Made by a program: the position numbers and the translations under genes. A DNA stretch of 64,000 bases from Pseudarthrobacter sp. AL07 (lineage in GTDB: Bacteria > Actinomycetota > Actinomycetes > Actinomycetales > Micrococcaceae): NCBI RefSeq assembly GCF_029960665.1, contig NZ_JASBRB010000005.1, forward strand, positions 156,645-220,644. Reading direction: 5' to 3'. The notes beneath the pieces were generated by a model that was not told where the DNA came from, ran no database searches, and saw nothing but the letters and a program-made list of their open reading frames with translations. Below, in pieces: positions 33,301 to 40,888 of the stretch; the first letter of the stretch is position 1; each line of letters starts with the position of its first letter.

Positions 33301-33525
33301 CTGACCAACTTCCAGCTCCCACACCACCGAGAGCTGTTCTCCGAGACGGTCCTCATCAAGGGACTGCAAATCCACCACATGCGAAAGCTTCGCCACCGAT
33401 TCGTCGGCCGGGCTCCGGGGCAATCCCTGCGCCTGGACGTTGGCCACAGCCCATGTTGACCCACGAACCTCGACGACCTGGCCGGCCTCCGGCAACGGCG
33501 GTGCGGCAACAGCTGATGTTAACAA
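30379..33525 (-). CDS. drmD: DrmD: DISARM SNF2-like helicase
   Basis: 1048 residues from TTG 33525, with AGGAG about nine bases upstream on the minus strand. The SNF2/HepA-like ATPase has Walker A DVGLGKT (152-158), Walker B DEAH (269-272), motif III SATPHNG (~313), motif V ATDAAGEGIDLQ (~584) and motif VI RIGRIDRYGQ (615-624). The C-terminal ~250 residues are charged and coiled (EEAAAMLLPDDQQRQRRRDIEAMERRLDELDD region). DrmD is specific to class 1 DISARM and heads this operon; the four following junctions all overlap. Confidence 0.93.
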   Translation of the reverse strand: MLTSAVAAPPLPEAGQVVEVRGSTWAVANVQAQGLPRSPADESVAKLSHVVDLQSLDEDRLGEQLSVVWELEVGQTVTPAQGLPETIYAEQFDDPTTLAGFVDAMRWGAVTSADPNRYQAPFWSGANVEAYQLEPLRRALGAPRTNLLLADDVGLGKTIEAGLVIQELLLRHRARTAVIVCPPSLSLKWQDEMRDKFGLDFTIVNSELMAQVRRTHGLHANPFLMFPRVIVSMAWLPQVRSQRLLRDVYSQVKSPKTAKRFAFDILVVDEAHHVAPSSPPAIAGGRGYAVDTQRTIAVRELAERCEHRLFLSATPHNGHPESFTALMEMIDSRRFSRGALLDSKALKDVTVRRLKSDLTGKDFKKRKVTALHYTPREDEQEMFALLDQIVVKSAKANGTKPSGDIVTMLLKKRFLSSPFAFGQTLSRYISSKAGRGLTADDYDDVFGEGQADEEEGLWEQDEAERLRESKGSDPLVAAEPHQLNALMEWGLSYESRADSRLDELLKFLESVCRPDGTSFSTDRVVVFTEYAHTVDWLTRVLTQRGYGDRLAVIQGSTPPEDREYIRSQFTEDPSKEPVRVLLATDAAGEGIDLQTHCHRLVNFDIPFNPSRLEQRIGRIDRYGQKQEPLVFHFAPATESSVYAADASFMARIARKVANVEQDLGSVNQVIGDEIQRHFGKRAPVRSKAKGVDTNDVINTALAGGMELNARLTQLEQGYEASRTEMHLDPANLRRVVDTALRINHQQPLTPNHNFDQVTDAEVYDVPSLSAGWSAALKGLPTRLKPEFLRPITFDPKASDGRNELVYVHLGHPIVQKAQRLLRRSLWSVDSPLSRVTAVVVDDLPESFVAAVTRMVLVGRGGIRLHEEVFLAGVRLHGRRAMAEEKAESALDHALDGEKIALADERVRDQLCDLWNVPDAPLRLRLEESMQARAGRRHELVLEQLTRRQEADVQRARDIFAAFRTNLRDSLARLRRADEEAAAMLLPDDQQRQRRRDIEAMERRLDELDDEEAREIDAIRERYADVKPHTTAAAVVFALTRDDAEGWTN

Positions 33526-33924
33526 GTGTGTGTGCTCCTAGCTTCGTTGCCCCACCCCATGCCAACCCGCACGATGCAACGGTGACGCACGAGGTGGATT
33601 CATCTAATCACTTGTCTGGAAATCTTCGTAAACACGCGAGCAAGAACTACTTGGCAGTCTGCCTCGTTACGAGTGAGTCGCGTCCGGGGCTCCCGATCAA
33701 GGATCCAGACCCACTGCGAGCGGAGAGGCAAGCCGATTTCGGACGTCCGGGTTTCAGTTCTAAGGTCTGAGACCGGTTCGCAGTCTGTCCGGTACACTCC
33801 CCAATCCCCGGTTATGTTCTGCACGAGGGACGCCCTTCCGCCAGATGAGCAGGCCCCTGCCGTGGTCCCCGCAGGGGCTCGAGCTCGTCCCCTTGGGAGT
33901 TGCCGGAGGCATCCATTGTGACTG
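33526..33924. other. Upstream region of the DISARM operon
   Basis: 399 bp without a supported gene. The DISARM promoter should lie here on the minus strand. A TTAGAT (minus strand, about 33602-33607) is a possible -10, but no good -35 is paired with it. Confidence 0.4.
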
Positions 33925-34431
33925 CTAGAACAGCGGCTCCCGCCCCTTTGTGGCAAGCAACCAGTTACATTCGTCACGGACCCAATCGGGGACTTCCGCC
34001 GTCAGCATGAGGTACGTATCCCCCGAAGCGCCTAGCGTGCCTGAGCCAAGCTCCGTATAGTGGTCGCCGCACAAGAACGCACCACCCTTCGTCCCATTCA
34101 TCTCAACGATGGCGTCGTATCGGGCGTCCCGGCTACACAAGTCGCACTTAGGAAGCTCTGAATCGACGTAGACGTCGCCGAGTTTGGGACTAGAAATGAG
34201 ACGCTCTTCGTCAACAAGCTCGTAGATATGGGCCAGTTCGTGGAGCACATGTTCGGCGGGCGGCGCCGCAAGCTTCCCGTCCAGATCCCTGGCCGGCCAA
34301 GCCATGGCATGAAGGTTGACGTGATCGGAGACTGATACAAATGCCAGTTTCAGTCGCTCCTCGGTGTCTGAGCCTTCAGGTAGGTCGAGTGGCTCGTCAG
34401 GCAGCGGCAACAGTGGGTCCGGAAGGTTCAT
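33925..34431 (-). CDS. Hypothetical with Cys4/His-type zinc site, beside DISARM
   Basis: 168 residues. An acidic Pro/Leu-rich N-terminus (~1-25) is followed by a helical region with HELAHIYELVDEERL, then a Cys cluster CDLCSRDARYD (~95) and FLCGDHY (~120), fitting a single zinc site that holds the C-terminal half. It lies on the same strand as drmD, ~400 bp upstream, and is the last gene before attR. Not a known DISARM component; possibly an accessory or unrelated cargo. Confidence 0.6.
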   Translation of the reverse strand: MNLPDPLLPLPDEPLDLPEGSDTEERLKLAFVSVSDHVNLHAMAWPARDLDGKLAAPPAEHVLHELAHIYELVDEERLISSPKLGDVYVDSELPKCDLCSRDARYDAIVEMNGTKGGAFLCGDHYTELGSGTLGASGDTYLMLTAEVPDWVRDECNWLLATKGREPLF

Positions 34432-34653
34432 ACGCCGAGTCTAGTTAAGTCACATCTGTATCGAGACACATAGGTGTCGAGAATCCGAGTCGTATTGGGA
34501 GGAGGGAGTCACAGGCTCGCAGGAGGATCACTCATGGGGCACAGCAGCATTTCCTCATTGCGGCGTTCCTGACCGTCCCCAGTCTGGCGCGCACCAGCTG
34601 GGACCGAGCACCGCGGTGCCGCCCTGAACTTGGACGGCTAGCGGAAGATGTCA

Positions 34654-34671
34654 GGTGACGAAAAAGTTACG
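34654..34671 (+). repeat. Right putative integrase/excisionase arm site
   Basis: GGTGACGAAAAAGTTACG, 17 of 18 bases identical to 2861-2878 and in the same orientation, 59 bp inside attR. The 34432-34653 stretch next to it holds no gene. Confidence 0.45.
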
Positions 34672-34730
34672 AAGACCCCGGGAATCGATCTTAAAACGAG
34701 GGAATGCACAGGAACTCGTAAATGTCAACA

Positions 34731-34822
34731 AACCAGCGAAAAACCCCCTAAAAACCGTGGTTTCTAGGGGGTTTATCCCGAGCTTCCTATCAGAATCGAA
34801 CTGATGACCTTTTCATTACGAG
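34731..34822. repeat. attR: right copy of the 92-bp attachment repeat
   Basis: Matches attL (2726-2817) with one difference in the terminator loop (34757). Here the tRNA-Thr gene is complete, so its 3' part and terminator were supplied by the incoming element. Confidence 0.92.
34741..34774 (-). terminator. Rho-independent terminator of tRNA-Thr
   Basis: On the minus strand, AAACCCCCT pairs with AGGGGGTTT, extended by a second short stem, and a run of five T follows. It sits seven bases after the tRNA 3' end and is duplicated at 2736-2769 in attL. Confidence 0.85.
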
Positions 34823-34853
34823 TGAAACGCTCTACCGACTGAGCTAAGGAAGC
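34781..34853 (-). tRNA. tRNA-Thr (anticodon CGT)
   Basis: A 73-base cloverleaf: acceptor GCTTCCT/AGGAAGC, D-loop AGCTCAGTCGGTAGAGC, anticodon stem TTTCA/TGAAA with loop CTCGTAA, T-loop GTTCGATTC, discriminator T, no encoded CCA. Anticodon CGT (plus-strand 34818-34820) reads ACG threonine codons. It is the integration target; the shared repeat begins in the anticodon loop, the usual crossover site for tyrosine integrases. Confidence 0.95.
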
Positions 34854-34948
34854 ACCGCACAAATTCATCCGGCGTAACCGGGCGGTTCATGCAAGAGTCA
34901 ACTGTAATAGAGTCCCTGCGCCCGGGTCAAAATGGGGTCCCAGAAACG

Positions 34949-36514
34949 TCAGCAGACCGTGTTGTCGGTGGGAACCGTTCCGTCCACGAGGTACTTGTTC
35001 ACGGCGTCTTCGAGGCAGCTGTTGGCCCGGCCGTAGGCGGTGTGGCCCTCTCCCCGCCAAGTCAGCAGCGAGGCGTTGCCCAGCTGCTTGCGCAGGGACG
35101 CCGCCCATTCCACGGGGGTGGCAGGGTCTCCGGTGGTTCCGACAACTACAATCGGGGCTTCGCCGGCATACTCCACCGGGGCAGGAGTCCGCAGGTTTTT
35201 ATACGGCCAGTCCAAACAGTTGGTGCCGCCGTAGGCGAAGAAGTAGCCCAGGGTGGGGGAGGCCTGCATAAGCCGTTGTTGTTCGGCGCGCATCCCGGCC
35301 GTGTCGGACACCATGGGGTAGTCCAGGCAGTTGATGGCGCCAAAGGCGAAGGTCGAGTTGGACGTGTACTTCCCGTCGGCGCCGCGGTCAGCGCCGAGGT
35401 CCGCCAGACGGAGCATCAGACTCACGTCGCCCGTAGTAGCGGCCTCCAAGGCCTGGGTCAGGGCAGGCCAGCTCTGGTCGTTATACAGCGGGGTGATGAG
35501 GCCACTGACGAACATCGTGGCGTTCACCAGGCGGCCGTCCTTGGCCAGCCTGGGTGTCGACTGGACGGCGTTGATGATGTCGCGGATCTGCTGGACGCCG
35601 CTGTCCACGTTCCCGGTGAGCGGACACGAGGATTCCTGCTGGCAGCTGGCCACATAGGCCCTGATGGCCTTTTCGAAGGCCACTGCCTGGCCGTTGGTCA
35701 GCTCCTCGTTGCTGATGGAAGGATCCAGGGCACCATCGAGGACCATCCGGCCCACATTGTCCGGGAACAGTGAGGCGTAGGTGGAACCGAGGAACGTGCC
35801 GTAGGAGTACCCCAGGTAATTGAGCTTCGCGTCGTTGACCACAGCCCGCAGGACGTCCAGGTCCTTGGCCGCGCTGACCGTGTCCACGTGGCCCAGTACA
35901 GGCCCGGTCTTTTCGGCGCACTGCTCCGCGATGGCCTTGTTGTCAGCCAACGCGGCGGCCAGTCCGGCGTCGGTGTCCAGGGCGTAGACCTTGGCCCGTG
36001 AAGCGTCCCGTTCGGCATCCGTCAGGCAGGTCACCGGGGCGGAGCGTTTGACGCCGCGCGGGTCGAATCCCACCAGATCGTAGCTGGCCCGGACGGACTG
36101 CGAGAAGTGCGTTCCTGCCGCATCCTTGACGAAGTCGTAGCCGGACCCGCCCGGACCGCCCGGATTGACCAGCAGGCTGCCGGTTTTCTTGCCCGTACTG
36201 GGAGCCCGCAGCGCAGCTATCTGGATCGTGTCGCCATCCGGCTTCGCGTAGTCCATGGGCACGGTGACCTTGGCGCACTGGAAGCCGTTTTCGCAAGGCT
36301 CCCACACGACCTCCTGGGCATAGAAAGCATCCAATCCGGCGGGCGCGGACGCCACGATGGACGGGTCTGCTTTGGCCCCGGGAGGGGCTGCGTCCGGGGT
36401 ATCCCCGCCCAGGAGGCTGCACGAGGCCAGCGTCAGGGCCAGGATCAGGGCGCCGGCAGCCCGCAGCCCAATCACCAGGGATCGGGAGCATGCGGGCAGG
36501 GGGCGTGCAGTCAT
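34949..36514 (-). CDS. Exported alpha/beta hydrolase (TAP-like peptidase family)
   Basis: 521-residue putative lipoprotein: signal segment (~17-31) with lipobox LASC, then an alpha/beta-hydrolase fold. Catalytic triad candidates are Ser in GYSYGT (~235), Asp in GDPATP (~460) and His in GEGHTAYG (~490). The oxyanion motif NPGGPGGSG is at ~115, and the C-terminal part has the TAP-like domain with a terminal Cys. The family comprises Streptomyces tripeptidyl aminopeptidases and mycobacterial proteases such as SlpD/CaeA. An AGGAGACC ribosome-binding site precedes the ATG. First core gene right of the island. Confidence 0.88.
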   Translation of the reverse strand: MTARPLPACSRSLVIGLRAAGALILALTLASCSLLGGDTPDAAPPGAKADPSIVASAPAGLDAFYAQEVVWEPCENGFQCAKVTVPMDYAKPDGDTIQIAALRAPSTGKKTGSLLVNPGGPGGSGYDFVKDAAGTHFSQSVRASYDLVGFDPRGVKRSAPVTCLTDAERDASRAKVYALDTDAGLAAALADNKAIAEQCAEKTGPVLGHVDTVSAAKDLDVLRAVVNDAKLNYLGYSYGTFLGSTYASLFPDNVGRMVLDGALDPSISNEELTNGQAVAFEKAIRAYVASCQQESSCPLTGNVDSGVQQIRDIINAVQSTPRLAKDGRLVNATMFVSGLITPLYNDQSWPALTQALEAATTGDVSLMLRLADLGADRGADGKYTSNSTFAFGAINCLDYPMVSDTAGMRAEQQRLMQASPTLGYFFAYGGTNCLDWPYKNLRTPAPVEYAGEAPIVVVGTTGDPATPVEWAASLRKQLGNASLLTWRGEGHTAYGRANSCLEDAVNKYLVDGTVPTDNTVC

Positions 36515-36535
36515 CGAGCGGTCTCCTAGTAGTTG

Positions 36536-37678
36536 CTAGATCAGGCTGGCTGCCATCGACTCAATGGTCAATAGCGGAGCAACGTTAGTGGTGGTAATTC
36601 GTTGGCGGGCTTTATTGATCGCGTCCATGCGGGCGAGGGTGGTCTCCGGGGCAGACCGGGCAGCGAATTCCTCCAGCTCACCCCTGAGCTCAACGTTCAC
36701 CAGCTCCACGGCGTTCCCGAACTGGATGATCAGCACATCCCGGTAGAACGAGAGGAGGTCCGTCAGTGTCCGGTCCAGGGAGTCCGTGATGGATCGCTTG
36801 GCCCGCCGTTTCTGGTCGTCTTCCAGCTGCCTGACCTGGCTGCGCAGCGATGGCGGGAGCATTCCTGACTCCGGGGCGCCCAGGGTGGCCAGCAGCGCAG
36901 CCCTCTCGGCGGCGTCGCGCTCTTCATTGGAACTGCTGGCTTCCGCGGTGGCGATCTTCACCAGCTTGTCCGCCATCATCACCGCCGCGGTCACACCGCG
37001 CAGACCCAGCGGGAATCTCACGGTTTCCAGCCGGCGTTCCCTCGCCTCAGGGTCCCGCGCCAGCCGGCGGGCGATCCCCACATGGCTTTGCGCCGCGCGG
37101 GCCGCACGTTCGGCGAGGATCGGATCCACCCCGTCGCGCTTGACCAGCAAAGCGGCGACGTCGGCGGCCGGAGGAAGGCGCAGGGCCACAGCGCGGCAGC
37201 GCGAACGGATGGTCACCAGGACGTCAGCGGGCGACGGCGCACACAGCATCCAGATGGTCCGCGGAGTGGGTTCCTCGATGGCCTTCAGCAACACGTTGGT
37301 GGTCCGCTCGGCCATGCGGTCGGCGTCTTCCACCACAATGATGCGCCAGCGCCCGGAAGAGGGCCGGTTGCCCGCCTTGGAAACCAGGTCGCGGGCTTCA
37401 TCGATGGTGATGGTGACCTTCTCGGTCCTGACGTACGTCACGTCCGAATGGGTTTCGCCGAGGATGGTCAGGCAGGCTGGACACTCGCCGCAGCCGCGCC
37501 TGGCGACGTCGTCCTGGTCGCAGTTGAGGGCCGCCGCGAAGGCCTTCGCTGCGTTGGAACGCCCGGAGCCGGGCGGGCCGGTGAACAGCCAGGCATGGGT
37601 CAGTCCCTCTCCCTGCGAGGCCTGCCGGAGCTGTTCGACGACGGTGGGCTGCCCCTGAAGGTCGTCCCAGACGGTCAC
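36536..37678 (-). CDS. holB: DNA polymerase III delta' subunit
   Basis: 380 residues; clamp-loader subunit that helps load the beta sliding clamp. AAA+ fold with a modified P-loop GPPGSGRS (Arg instead of Lys, as usual for non-ATP-binding delta'), zinc module CGECPAC with an earlier Cys, and sensor-like region VVEDADRMAERTTNVLLKAIEEP. The C-terminal collar domain is present. It overlaps tmk by four bases, the typical actinobacterial tmk-holB order. Confidence 0.93.
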   Translation of the reverse strand: MTVWDDLQGQPTVVEQLRQASQGEGLTHAWLFTGPPGSGRSNAAKAFAAALNCDQDDVARRGCGECPACLTILGETHSDVTYVRTEKVTITIDEARDLVSKAGNRPSSGRWRIIVVEDADRMAERTTNVLLKAIEEPTPRTIWMLCAPSPADVLVTIRSRCRAVALRLPPAADVAALLVKRDGVDPILAERAARAAQSHVGIARRLARDPEARERRLETVRFPLGLRGVTAAVMMADKLVKIATAEASSSNEERDAAERAALLATLGAPESGMLPPSLRSQVRQLEDDQKRRAKRSITDSLDRTLTDLLSFYRDVLIIQFGNAVELVNVELRGELEEFAARSAPETTLARMDAINKARQRITTTNVAPLLTIESMAASLI

Positions 37679-38331
37679 GCGGCGCCCCGGCCTGCAGACG
37701 CGAGCAGGGCATCCACCCGGGCGATGATGCGCGCGGCCAGTTCGGTGACGGGCAGGTCAGCAGGCAGGATCAGGTACGTCGCCGGCCGGCCGGCGGCCAG
37801 TGCGAGGAACGCTCCGCGGATTGTTGAATGGAACTCGTCGGCCTCTGACTCAAGGCGGTCTTCGGCGGCGTCCCCGGCTGTGCGGCGGCGGCGGCCGTCG
37901 GCCGGATCCACGTCCAACAGCACGGTGAGATCGGGCTGCAGCCCCGACGTCGCCCATTCGTTGAGGGTGCGCACGGCGTCGGCACCCAGATCCCGGCCGG
38001 CACCCTGGTATGCCACGGACGAATCAATGTAGCGGTCTGTCAGGACCACCTCGCCGCGTTCCAGCGCCGGGCGGATGACCTGGCTGGCATGGGCTGCGCG
38101 GGAGGCGGCGAAGATGAGGGCCTCGGTGTGGGCGTCGATGTGACCGTGGCCGTGGTCCAGGACCAGGGAACGCAGTTTTTCGCCAATGGGCGTCCCGCCG
38201 GGTTCGCGGGTCCGCAGGACCGTCAGGCCACGTGTTTCCAGGGTTTCGGCAAGCCTGGCAGCCTGGGTGGACTTGCCGGCGCCGTCGCCGCCCTCGAAGG
38301 CGATGAAAAGTCCGGGGCTGTTGGTGGTCAC
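37675..38331 (-). CDS. tmk: Thymidylate kinase
   Basis: 218 residues; phosphorylates dTMP to dTDP with ATP. P-loop FEGGDGAGKST (13-23), the DRYIDSS motif (~98) that binds dTMP and the phosphate, the REPGG motif at ~43 and a LID region rich in Arg (DGRRRRTAGD). First gene of the tmk-holB pair, divergent from the PLP enzyme at 38385. Confidence 0.95.
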   Translation of the reverse strand: MTTNSPGLFIAFEGGDGAGKSTQAARLAETLETRGLTVLRTREPGGTPIGEKLRSLVLDHGHGHIDAHTEALIFAASRAAHASQVIRPALERGEVVLTDRYIDSSVAYQGAGRDLGADAVRTLNEWATSGLQPDLTVLLDVDPADGRRRRTAGDAAEDRLESEADEFHSTIRGAFLALAAGRPATYLILPADLPVTELAARIIARVDALLASAGRGAA

Positions 38332-38384
38332 TGCTCAAGACTACCGACTTCGGACGCCGCCGCACGTCCAAGTACGCTTTCTCC

Positions 38385-39575
38385 ATGAGTCTCCCGGAAC
38401 AGCACGCAGCCTCCCTGTCGGCCGAAACCGTGGTGGTTGCCGCCGGCCGGCCGCCCCGTGAGCGGGACGAGCCCGTCAACCCGCCCATTGTGCTGTCCTC
38501 GACATACTTCGGCACGGGAGCGCTCGGCGACGGGGACCGGGGCTACGGCCGCTATTCCAATCCCACCTGGGATCCCTTTGAGGAGGCCCTGGGCCAGCTT
38601 GAAGGATCTGAACTGCCCGGCCTGCTCTACGCGTCCGGACTTGCCGCCGTCAGTTCGGCACTGTCCCTGCTGCCCGCTGGCGGCGTCCTGGTGATGCCGT
38701 CACACAGCTACGCGGGCTCGCTGGTGATGGCCACGGAGCTGGCGCAGAAGGGCTTCCTGGAACTGCGGACTGTGGATATCGCGGACACGGACGCGGTCAA
38801 AGCACAGCTCGCCCCGCAGGGCCCGGACGCCAAGGCAGCCAGGATGCTGTGGCTTGAGAGCCCCACCAACCCCATGCTGGGCATCGCCGATATCCGCGAA
38901 CTCACTGCGGCGGCCCATCAGGTGGGCGCCATTGTGGTGACAGACAATACGTTCTCGACGCCGTTGGTGCAGCAGCCGCTGAGCCTGGGTTCCGACGTCG
39001 TCCTTCACTCGGTGACCAAATACCTGGCCGGGCACTCCGACGTCGTCCTCGGCGCCCTGGTGACCTCCAACCCGGACATCCGGGCAGCGCTGCTGCACCA
39101 CCGCATCATCCACGGCGGCATTGCCGGGCCGTTCGAGGCATGGCTTGCACTGCGCGGGCTCCGGACGCTGGCCCTGCGTGTGGAGAGGTCACAGGCGTCC
39201 GCCGCGGTCCTGGCCGAACGCCTCAGCGCGCACCCCCTGATCGACAGCATCCGGTTCCCGGGCCTGCCCACGGACCCCGGCCACGAACGGGCCAAGACGC
39301 AGATGACGGGGTTCGGTTCGATTGTGTGCGTGCAGATCGCGCCCGTTGCCGGCCTGAGCGGTGCGGACGCCGCGGACAAACTGGTCCGCGCGTTGCGGCT
39401 CTGGCTCCCGGCGACATCCCTGGGCGGGGTGGAATCGCTGATCGAACGGCGCCGCCGCCACGCCGCTGAGCCGCTGAGCGTCCCGGACAACCTGGTGCGC
39501 CTGAGCGTCGGCATTGAGAACATTGAGGACCTCTGGGCCGATTTGAAGCAGGCACTGGACTCGCTGGGCCGCTAG
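38385..39575 (+). CDS. Cys/Met-metabolism PLP enzyme (cystathionine gamma-synthase/lyase-like)
   Basis: 396 residues, fold type I PLP enzyme of the trans-sulfuration family. Schiff-base Lys in SVTKYLAGHSDV (~210), the PLP-phosphate region YASGLAAVSSAL (~85), WLESPTNPML (~165, with the Asp in VTDNTFSTP at ~188), and the C-terminal SLGGVESLIERR and VRLSVGIENIEDL typical of the family. Substrate choice (O-succinyl/acetyl-homoserine or cystathionine) cannot be read from motifs alone. Confidence 0.9.
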   Translation: MSLPEQHAASLSAETVVVAAGRPPRERDEPVNPPIVLSSTYFGTGALGDGDRGYGRYSNPTWDPFEEALGQLEGSELPGLLYASGLAAVSSALSLLPAGGVLVMPSHSYAGSLVMATELAQKGFLELRTVDIADTDAVKAQLAPQGPDAKAARMLWLESPTNPMLGIADIRELTAAAHQVGAIVVTDNTFSTPLVQQPLSLGSDVVLHSVTKYLAGHSDVVLGALVTSNPDIRAALLHHRIIHGGIAGPFEAWLALRGLRTLALRVERSQASAAVLAERLSAHPLIDSIRFPGLPTDPGHERAKTQMTGFGSIVCVQIAPVAGLSGADAADKLVRALRLWLPATSLGGVESLIERRRRHAAEPLSVPDNLVRLSVGIENIEDLWADLKQALDSLGR

Positions 39576-39584
39576 GCTTGGACG

Positions 39585-39935
39585 GTGGACGGTGAACTGA
39601 TTATTCGGCCTGTAGAGCTGGCAGTGTTTTTTATCCTTGCCCTGGTGGCATTCGGACTTGAAGTGTGGGCTCTGCTGGACTGCGTCAGGCACAAGTCCGC
39701 CGCCTTTGAAGCGACGGGCAAACGAACCAAGACCTTCTGGCTGGCACTGACCGGCGGCGCCACCCTGATCGGCGCCATCTCACTCTTCAGTGGCGGCGGA
39801 ATCTTCGGCACACTTGGCCTCTTTGGGCTCGCGGCCGTGGTTTCAGCCTCGGTGTACCTCGCCGACGTCCGGCCAGCGGTCAAGGACGCGGGCCGCGGCG
39901 GCAGCCGCAACACGGGGCCCCACGGGGGCTGGTAG
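39585..39935 (+). CDS. Small integral membrane protein (DUF2516-like)
   Basis: 116 residues from GTG 39585. Three hydrophobic segments: VELAVFFILALVAFGLEVWALL (~9-31), FWLALTGGATLIGAISLF (~51-68) and FGTLGLFGLAAVVSASVYLA (~73-92), with KRTKTFW before the second. This matches the small actinobacterial DUF2516 family of unknown function. It follows the PLP gene by nine bases. Confidence 0.7.
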   Translation: MDGELIIRPVELAVFFILALVAFGLEVWALLDCVRHKSAAFEATGKRTKTFWLALTGGATLIGAISLFSGGGIFGTLGLFGLAAVVSASVYLADVRPAVKDAGRGGSRNTGPHGGW

Positions 39936-40009
39936 TCCCCGCCGGCCCCCTCAGCTCGCAAGCTCGCTCAGGGAACCCTGCCGGCGTGGGCCCACCCGCC
40001 GGCTGCCAA

Positions 40010-40870
40010 CTAACCCAGTGGCGCCAGAGCATCCCAGGCCACCGTCAGTTCGCCCAGGCGCCACCGCGACGGCCCGTCCTGAACCGGCCACCCGCCGTCG
40101 AGCAGTGCCTTGCACATGGCGTGCCAACGCTGCCGGTTGCCGAATGACGCCAGCGGCGCCGACTCCAGCCAGGCCCTGTCCATGGCTTGCATCAGCCGGT
40201 GAACAGGCTCACCGGGAACGTTGCGGTGGATCAGCACTTTCGGCAGCCGTTCGGCAATTTCAGAGGGCAGGTCAAAGCTGCCGAAGCGCACGGACATGCT
40301 CAGGGACAACGGCCGCTCGGCGTCGAGGGAAACCCACGTCACGCGCCGCCCGATCTCATCGCAGGTTCCGTCGATAAAGATCCCGCCGGGGGCAAGCCGG
40401 CCCTGGACCAGCCGCCAGATCCCCGCCACGTCAGCCTCTTCGTACTGCCGCAGGACGTTGAACGCGCGGACCAACACCGGGCGCCCGGGCAGCGGCAACT
40501 CGAATCCGCCCACCTGGAAGCTCAGGCCCGGCCTTTCGAGCATTTTGGCCACCCGGACGCGCTCCGGCTCGATTTCGATGCCACATACCCGCACGTCCGG
40601 CCGGACGGTGCGGAGGCGTTCAAAGAGTTCGACGGCGGTGGCCGGCGTTGCACCGTAGCCCAGGTCAATCACGAGTGGGTCTTCGGCGGCGCGCAGGCGC
40701 GAGGCCTGGGGGCCGGTGAGCCAGCGGTCCACCCGCCGCATCCGGTTGGGATTGGTGGTGCCCCGGGTGACGTTTCCAACAGGCTTGCCTGGCTTGGCGG
40801 GTTTGGCCGGCCCGCCGGCGGTTCTACCCGAGATCTGGGCGTTTGCCACCCGTTCAGCTTTTTGCACCAC
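40010..40870 (-). CDS. Class I SAM-dependent methyltransferase
   Basis: 286 residues. A basic, Pro/Gly/Lys-rich N-terminus (~1-45) precedes a Rossmann methyltransferase fold: motif I VIDLGYGATP (~67-76), motif II acidic GIEIEPERV (~97), then VRAFNVLRQYEE (~133) and the GGIFIDGTCDEIGRR segment (~162). The substrate is unknown; the family is annotated simply as class I methyltransferase in actinobacteria. Divergent from gpm across a 24-bp palindrome. Confidence 0.8.
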   Translation of the reverse strand: MVQKAERVANAQISGRTAGGPAKPAKPGKPVGNVTRGTTNPNRMRRVDRWLTGPQASRLRAAEDPLVIDLGYGATPATAVELFERLRTVRPDVRVCGIEIEPERVRVAKMLERPGLSFQVGGFELPLPGRPVLVRAFNVLRQYEEADVAGIWRLVQGRLAPGGIFIDGTCDEIGRRVTWVSLDAERPLSLSMSVRFGSFDLPSEIAERLPKVLIHRNVPGEPVHRLMQAMDRAWLESAPLASFGNRQRWHAMCKALLDGGWPVQDGPSRWRLGELTVAWDALAPLG

Positions 40871-40888
40871 CGCCCCACTGTATCTTCC

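Larger units (their letters stand above)
2726..34822. mobile_element. tRNA-Thr-integrated defence island (~32 kb)
   Basis: Bounded by a 92-bp direct repeat (2726-2817 and 34731-34822) that comprises the tRNA-Thr 3' part from the anticodon loop onward plus its terminator. It carries a tyrosine integrase, an excisionase-like gene, small HTH genes with an iteron-like field, an IS200/IS605-type tnpB, a truncated umuC-like gene and several defence genes including class 1 DISARM. The flanking genes (bpa region on the left; hydrolase-holB-tmk on the right) look like ordinary core chromosome. No conjugation or virion genes were found. Confidence 0.9.

Noticed and set aside
31864..33459. Plus-strand frame of 531 codons opposite drmD
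   Set aside because: Antisense shadow in high-GC DNA; no recognisable domains while drmD has a full SNF2 motif set.
19806..33525. Class 2 DISARM or BREX
   Set aside because: The methylase is an adenine type with NPPF, there is no DrmE or cytosine methylase, and BrxL/PglZ/BrxC signatures are absent.
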